Positions 5,468 through 9,163 of a DNA stretch of 9,163 bases are shown in pieces. Position numbers and translations under genes: made by a program. Source of the stretch: Holosporaceae bacterium UBA5542 (GTDB taxonomy: Bacteria > Pseudomonadota > Alphaproteobacteria > UBA7879 > UBA5542); NCBI GenBank assembly GCA_002426825.1, contig DINK01000022.1, positions 20,849-30,011 of the forward strand, in the 5' to 3' direction. Numbering within the stretch: the first letter of the stretch is position 1; the number at the start of each line of letters is the position of its first letter. A model generated the notes under the pieces. That model was not told where the DNA came from. It worked only from the letters and a program-made list of their open reading frames with translations, and searched no databases.

Positions 5468-5794
5468 ATGACACAGCCTTCTTTCAAAATCGAGCAACGC
5501 GCGCGAGAAAAACTTCAAGACATTCAAGAAAAAAAAGGACAGTTCTTACGTATCACAGTCATTTCTGGTGGATGTTCGGGATTTCAGTACAAACTTGATC
5601 TCGAAAGCAATCAAAACCCTGACGATGTTATTATCGTTGAAGAAATGGCAAAAGTTGTTATTGATCCTACCTCTTTCGCGCTACTCGAAGGTTCTGAATT
5701 AAAATATGTAGAAGAACTTGTTGGTTCTTATTTTCAGGTTGTTAATCCCAATGCATCTGAATCCTGCGGGTGTGGGGGATCTTTCGGTTTATGA
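5468..5794 (+). CDS. erpA: A-type iron-sulfur cluster carrier (ErpA/IscA/HesB family)
   Basis: A small cytosolic scaffold/carrier that hands Fe-S clusters to apoproteins. The 108 residues include the three conserved cluster-binding cysteines of the family: Cys36 in SGGCSGFQY, and Cys100 and Cys102 in ESCGCGGSF. The NPNA segment before the C-terminal pair and the overall length are typical. I favour ErpA-like over IscA because no iscS, iscU or fdx gene is adjacent and because alphaproteobacteria often carry this carrier next to xthA. Assignment between ErpA and IscA really needs a phylogeny. The ATG at 5468 has only a weak ribosome-binding region (AAGTATGAAATTAAT). The stop overlaps the xthA start as ATGA, showing translational coupling. 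A run of eight A residues is at 5529-5536 in the reading frame. Confidence 0.92.
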   Translation: MTQPSFKIEQRAREKLQDIQEKKGQFLRITVISGGCSGFQYKLDLESNQNPDDVIIVEEMAKVVIDPTSFALLEGSELKYVEELVGSYFQVVNPNASESCGCGGSFGL

Positions 5795-6570
5795 AAATTG
5801 CAACGTGGAATGTCAACTCGGTTCGTACACGCCTCCCCATCATAGAAGAATGGGTAAAAACCTCTGAGCCAGATATTATTCTTTTACAAGAATTAAAGTG
5901 CGTGAATGAGGCTTTCCCCAACGAATTCATTGAAGACTTGGGATATAATATTGCTCTACATGGCCAAAAAACTTTCAACGGTGTGGCCATTTTATCAAAG
6001 TTTCCCATCGAAGATATCACAATAAATTTGCCAAATTTTAATGATCCGCAAGCGCGCTACATTGAAGCGTTTACAGGGGGTGTGCGTGTTGCCTCTCTCT
6101 ATGCCCCGAACGGATCCGAAGTAGGCAGTGAAAAATTTTCATACAAATTGTCATTTTATAAGCACTTATGCCTACACCTTGAACAAGTGTTACAACACAA
6201 TGAACCATTCTTAATCGGCGGCGACTATAACATTGCCCCAACAGATGCCGATGTACATGACCCTGAAAAATGGAAGGGTTCTGTACTTGTCAGCCCTGAA
6301 GAGCGCACAATTTTTCATCAGCTCTTAAACCTGGGCCTAACAGATACCCTGCGCGATCTACACCCAGAAGAAAAATGCCAAAAAGAAGATTGGTACACCT
6401 GGTGGGATTACCGCAGTGGCGCTTGGCATCGAAACTGGGGCCTCCGCATTGACCATATTCTTGCGTCCTCTCATGCCAAAGAAAAACTCAGTGCCGTTGG
6501 GATTGATCGTGATTTACGCGGCATGACACGCCCATCGGATCACACACCTTATTGGTGTCAGCTAAAATAA
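5791..6570 (+). CDS. xthA: Exodeoxyribonuclease III / AP endonuclease
   Basis: An exonuclease III-type enzyme that incises abasic sites and trims 3' blocking groups in base-excision repair. The 259-residue product shows the metal-dependent EEP-superfamily site. Asn7 is in ATWNVNSVR and Glu34 in LLQELK, both at the same positions as in E. coli XthA. Asp145 and Asn147 are in GGDYNIAP, Asp221 in LRIDHIL, and Asp250-His251 in RPSDHTPYW near the C-terminus. The WDYRSGAW segment is typical of the XthA branch. The reading frame is open further upstream (to 5770), but ATG 5791 gives the canonical MKIATWN start and the ATGA overlap with erpA, so I chose it. Coupling of an Fe-S carrier with a repair nuclease that itself needs no cluster is a recurring alphaproteobacterial arrangement as I recall it. 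Confidence 0.96.
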   Translation: MKIATWNVNSVRTRLPIIEEWVKTSEPDIILLQELKCVNEAFPNEFIEDLGYNIALHGQKTFNGVAILSKFPIEDITINLPNFNDPQARYIEAFTGGVRVASLYAPNGSEVGSEKFSYKLSFYKHLCLHLEQVLQHNEPFLIGGDYNIAPTDADVHDPEKWKGSVLVSPEERTIFHQLLNLGLTDTLRDLHPEEKCQKEDWYTWWDYRSGAWHRNWGLRIDHILASSHAKEKLSAVGIDRDLRGMTRPSDHTPYWCQLK

Positions 6571-6584
6571 GCCCGCACAATGTC

Positions 6585-6613
6585 TTGCATTCTTTATAGA
6601 GTCTAAATAGTAT
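6585..6613 (+). promoter_or_regulatory. Candidate promoter for murJ
   Basis: TTGCAT (6585-6590) and TAGTAT (6608-6613, 4 of 6 matches) are separated by 17 bases in the 70-base gap between xthA and murJ. The predicted transcript would start near 6620, about 20 bases before the murJ ATG. The -35 element is identical to the one proposed for erpA. The spacer contains the small palindrome TAGAGTCTA. No terminator-like hairpin for xthA is visible in this gap, so read-through from erpA-xthA is also possible. Confidence 0.3.
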
Positions 6614-6640
6614 CTAGGCAGTTATGTAAAGAAGGGTTTC

Positions 6641-8185
6641 ATGAAACTTATCCGATCATTTTTATCCGTTAGCGGGTTTACAATTCTCAGTCGTATTACA
6701 GGATTTGTGCGCGAAACACTACAAGCACATTACATTGGGGTAAACATCGTCAGTGATGCTCTCAGCATTTCTATTAAGATCCCAAGCCTTTTCCGACGTA
6801 TTTTTGCAGAGGGTGCATTTAATGTATCTTTTGTTCCTTTGTTTTCACAAATGCTTGCCAAAGATGGTCAAAAAACAGCTATGCAGTTTGCCCAAAACAT
6901 TTTTTCTTTCTTGGCAATTGCGCTTGTGAGCCTTGTGCTTATCGTTGAATTTTTTCTTCCTGACCTCATCCCCCTTTTTTTTCGAGGCCTCACACAAACG
7001 CCTGAACGATTAAAGTTGACTGTAAGTTTTGCCAAAATCACTTTTCCATTTTTATTTTTCATTTCTTTAACTGCTTTTTTTAGCGGCATTCTAAATTCTT
7101 TCGAACGATTTGCGGCAGCCGCATCATCACCTGCAGCAGGAAATCTCTTCATTATTGGCGCCCTTATTTACCTAAGCCCCACCCTCGATTCACCAGGGTA
7201 TGCTCTTGCCTGGGGTGTGCTAGGGTGTGGTATCGTACAGTTTTTATGGGTGTTTGTGCCTTGCCAAGTTTCTGGCCTTTTTGTGCGCCCCCAAAAACCA
7301 AAAATCACCCCCCAAACAAGAAAATTTTTAAAAGTGCTGCTTCCTGCTGCCTTAGGGTCAAGCGTGGTACAAATTAATCTTTTTCTCGACATTATGATTG
7401 CTTCGTATCTAAAAGTAGGCGGTATTTCATATATGAGTTATGCCGACAGGCTTTCTCAACTTCCTCTTAGTGTCATCGGTATTGCACTTAGTACTGTGCT
7501 GCTACCCACGCTTTCAAAGTCAATACGCACCAAAGACATTCAATCAACAAAAGATCTGCAAACTGTTTCTCTTGAAAGTGCTTTTACACTTTCTCTCCCT
7601 GCCATGATCAGCTTAATTTTCCTAGCACCGTTTTTGGTTGAAAATCTTTATGCCCATGGCCGATTCAAAGTTGATGATATTATTCCCACAGCAAATACTT
7701 TGAAAGCACTCGCCTCGGGCTTGCCCGCTTATGTGTTGATCAAACTTTTTAGCACATGCTTCTTTGCAAACAGAGATACCCGCACCCCTATGATTATTGG
7801 CATCATTTCTGTAGTTCTCAATGTCACCTTAAACTTACTTTTGATTGGCTCCCTAGCCCACGTGGGACTGGCACTTTCCACAAGCATTGCCGCTTGGACA
7901 CAGGCAGGTATTCTAGGTGTGCTTTTGGTGAGAAAAAAATTATTCTTCTTTTCGTCCCACCTACAAATTTATGCCAGAAAGGTTATTATTCCCGTCCTTG
8001 TTTTATTGGTTTATCTTTTATTTTTTAATACCCACTTTGAAAACGCAATACGCACCATCAGCCCATCTCCCTGGCTTCTTGTACCGGCTGTTTTGCTGGT
8101 GGGATCATCCCTTTATTTAGGATGTGCCGCATGGGTAGGCGTATTAAGGCCTAGTTACTTTAGGATGTTTTTGAAGAAGGAATAA
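6641..8185 (+). CDS. murJ: Lipid II flippase MurJ (MviN, MOP superfamily)
   Basis: MurJ moves lipid-linked peptidoglycan precursor from the inner to the outer face of the cytoplasmic membrane. The 514 residues have the hydrophobic profile of a 14-helix MOP exporter. Residues known to be essential in E. coli MurJ fall at identical positions: Arg18 and Arg24 in the first helix, Asp39, Arg52 (with Arg53 in LFRRIFAEGAF) and Arg270 (YADRL). Other signatures are FAEGAFNVSFVP (55-66) and SVIGIALSTVLLP. The start at ATG 6641 is preceded by GAAGGG at 6631-6636 and gives the correct register. A C5T8 tract at about 6970-6982 falls in the coding region. The stop is 10 bases from the end of convergent valS. 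Its presence implies a peptidoglycan-making cell, in line with the SPOR protein. Confidence 0.97.
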   Translation: MKLIRSFLSVSGFTILSRITGFVRETLQAHYIGVNIVSDALSISIKIPSLFRRIFAEGAFNVSFVPLFSQMLAKDGQKTAMQFAQNIFSFLAIALVSLVLIVEFFLPDLIPLFFRGLTQTPERLKLTVSFAKITFPFLFFISLTAFFSGILNSFERFAAAASSPAAGNLFIIGALIYLSPTLDSPGYALAWGVLGCGIVQFLWVFVPCQVSGLFVRPQKPKITPQTRKFLKVLLPAALGSSVVQINLFLDIMIASYLKVGGISYMSYADRLSQLPLSVIGIALSTVLLPTLSKSIRTKDIQSTKDLQTVSLESAFTLSLPAMISLIFLAPFLVENLYAHGRFKVDDIIPTANTLKALASGLPAYVLIKLFSTCFFANRDTRTPMIIGIISVVLNVTLNLLLIGSLAHVGLALSTSIAAWTQAGILGVLLVRKKLFFFSSHLQIYARKVIIPVLVLLVYLLFFNTHFENAIRTISPSPWLLVPAVLLVGSSLYLGCAAWVGVLRPSYFRMFLKKE

Positions 8186-8213
8186 CTCCCCTATCCTATA
8201 AAAACTTCTTCAA
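8171..8213 (+). terminator. Weak stem-loop across the murJ/valS convergent junction
   Basis: TTGAAGAAG (8171-8179) and CTTCTTCAA (8205-8213) are perfect reverse complements separated by 25 bases, with the murJ stop codon in the loop. On the plus strand the right arm is followed by CTTTTCT, a short T-rich stretch. The arms lie within the last codons of murJ and valS respectively. A shorter pairing, TAGGAT (8161-8166) with ATCCTA (8193-8198), competes with it. The long loop and low GC content make it a poor intrinsic terminator, but nothing better separates the two convergent genes. Confidence 0.25.
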
Positions 8214-9163
8214 CTTTTCTCGCGATTGTTCGTAGGCTTCTTTTTCTTGCGAAAACCGCGATTGGCGCTCGTACAGTTCATCCAAAATTTCTTTAGGTGC
8301 TTTGTCAACAAGCTGTTTATTGCTTAGTTTTTGATTTACTTTTTCAAGCTCTTTTTCAATGCGCACTGATTCTTTTTCAAGGCGTCTTTCTTCAGTTGTT
8401 GCATCAAAAGCATCAGCAACATCGACCAATATTGGCTCGCGGCCCACAACCACTTCAACAGACTTTTCTTCTTGTACAGAATTCACAATCGTGACGCGCC
8501 CCAAGCGTTGAATCATAGGGGCGTTTGTCGTAACCACTGAAAGCATCTCTTTAGAAAGACGGTTTATACCCACTTCTAAAAGATGCGTTGCGGAAATACT
8601 TAATTCTGCACGTAACGATCGAAGGGCACCAATGATCTCGGTCACAAAGTTAATGTCCTCTTGTGATTTTTGATAATCACCTTTTTCGATTGTTGGCCAA
8701 TCAGCAGAAATCAGCAATCCTTCACCACCAAGAGACTTCCAAATCTCTTCGGTAATATAAGGCATGATCGGGTGCATAATATGCATCAACATGCCCAACA
8801 CCCACCCCATTGTTTCTTGGGTTTCTGTTTTTGTTTGTGGATCAGATTCCACAAACAAAGGCTTTGTGAGTTCAAGGTACCAATCACAATATGTTCCCCA
8901 CAAAAAGTGATAAATTGTTGAAGACGCATCATGAAAACGGTAAGCCTTCAAGCTATCTGTTACTTTATCCCGGCAGTTTTGAAGCTCTGCAACAATCCAC
9001 TGATTCAGGGGGTGAGAAATATTTTTCGGGCTGTATGTTGCTGACCATGCCGCGCCACTCATCGACGCATAGCGTGTGGCGTTCCAAATCTTCGTTGTAA
9101 AGTTTCGAGATCCGGCAACATGATCTTCACCCAGCTTAATGTCACGCCCCGGGGCTGCCATCG
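8196..9163 (-). CDS. valS: Valyl-tRNA synthetase, C-terminal about 321 residues (5' end beyond window)
   Basis: A class I aminoacyl-tRNA synthetase that charges tRNA-Val with valine. The visible part begins at MAAPGRDIKLGEDHVAGSRN, just after where the KMSKS loop lies in the family. It continues through NFTTKIWNATRY and the helical anticodon-binding domain (with MLMHIMHPIMPYITEEIW and LISADWP). It ends in the ValRS C-terminal arm, a charged antiparallel coiled coil of about 65 residues (RLEKESVRIEKELEKVNQKL through REKLKKFL). The arm and the domain order are of the normal bacterial type, with no truncation. The catalytic and editing domains are upstream of 9163 and cannot be judged. It converges on murJ and ends with TAG 10 bases from the murJ stop. 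Confidence 0.95.
   Translation of the reverse strand, partial: MAAPGRDIKLGEDHVAGSRNFTTKIWNATRYASMSGAAWSATYSPKNISHPLNQWIVAELQNCRDKVTDSLKAYRFHDASSTIYHFLWGTYCDWYLELTKPLFVESDPQTKTETQETMGWVLGMLMHIMHPIMPYITEEIWKSLGGEGLLISADWPTIEKGDYQKSQEDINFVTEIIGALRSLRAELSISATHLLEVGINRLSKEMLSVVTTNAPMIQRLGRVTIVNSVQEEKSVEVVVGREPILVDVADAFDATTEERRLEKESVRIEKELEKVNQKLSNKQLVDKAPKEILDELYERQSRFSQEKEAYEQSREKLKKFL

Noticed and set aside
5457..5471. Four-codon ORF (ATG AAA TTA ATA TGA) whose stop overlaps the erpA start
   Set aside because: It could be a regulatory mini-ORF, but it has no clear ribosome-binding site and such tiny ORFs are common by chance in AT-rich leaders.
5770..5790. Seven-codon upstream extension of xthA (ATG at 5770)
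   Set aside because: The canonical exonuclease III N-terminus begins at ATG 5791, which also forms the ATGA overlap with erpA and gives the E. coli residue numbering for Asn7 and Glu34.
6868..7152. 94-codon minus-strand frame inside murJ
   Set aside because: It is antisense of an intact MurJ with all essential residues, and no start signal or recognisable domain is seen.
1..9163. Search for defence system, toxin-antitoxin pair, prophage, transposon or CRISPR
   Set aside because: Every long frame on the chosen strands is a recognisable core-type gene, intergenic gaps are short, and no repeats of array or insertion-sequence type were seen.

Overview
This 9.2 kb window is a dense, almost entirely coding stretch of a bacterial chromosome. 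Base composition is AT-rich (roughly 40% GC by eye, not computed). The gene content and one local arrangement point to an alphaproteobacterium. An A-type Fe-S carrier ending in the ESCGCGGSFGL motif is coupled to xthA and lies divergent from a SPOR-domain gene, and other AT-rich proteins and 8-9 nt homopolymers are common. The composition would suit a host-associated lineage (Holosporales- or Rickettsiales-like), but that placement is an inference. I see no rRNA, tRNA, CRISPR array, insertion sequence, phage gene or integration site. No gap between genes exceeds about 125 bases.

Layout, left to right. (1) On the minus strand, tadA (tRNA adenosine deaminase) overlaps the start of truA (tRNA pseudouridine synthase A), which runs off the left edge. 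(2) On the plus strand, starting 21 bases from tadA, an M3-family oligoendopeptidase (pepF) shares one base (TAATG) with a short ABC1/UbiB-type atypical kinase. (3) On the minus strand, an AEC-family permease overlaps the kinase gene tail-to-tail by 24 bases. Upstream of it is a SPOR-domain membrane protein. (4) After a 122-base divergent promoter region, the plus strand carries an ErpA/IscA-type Fe-S carrier and xthA (exonuclease III), overlapping by ATGA. Next is murJ, the lipid II flippase. (5) The 3' part of valS (valyl-tRNA synthetase) converges on murJ with a 10-base gap and runs off the right edge.

Functionally these are mostly core genes: tRNA maturation and charging (truA, tadA, valS), cell envelope and division (murJ, SPOR), Fe-S assembly and base-excision repair (erpA-xthA), and peptide turnover with quinone- or lipid-related kinase activity (pepF-ABC1). 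I found no convincing new multi-gene system. The most interesting structure not explained by the genes is at the start of the ABC1 kinase gene. A perfect 12-bp inverted repeat with a 5-base loop lies 28 bases into the reading frame. Its right arm is part of a second copy of the ACCTCT(C)TTAATGG sequence that also surrounds the start codon, so its left arm could pair with either copy. Second in interest is the compact erpA/SPOR divergent promoter region, where the two predicted -10 boxes occupy the same bases.
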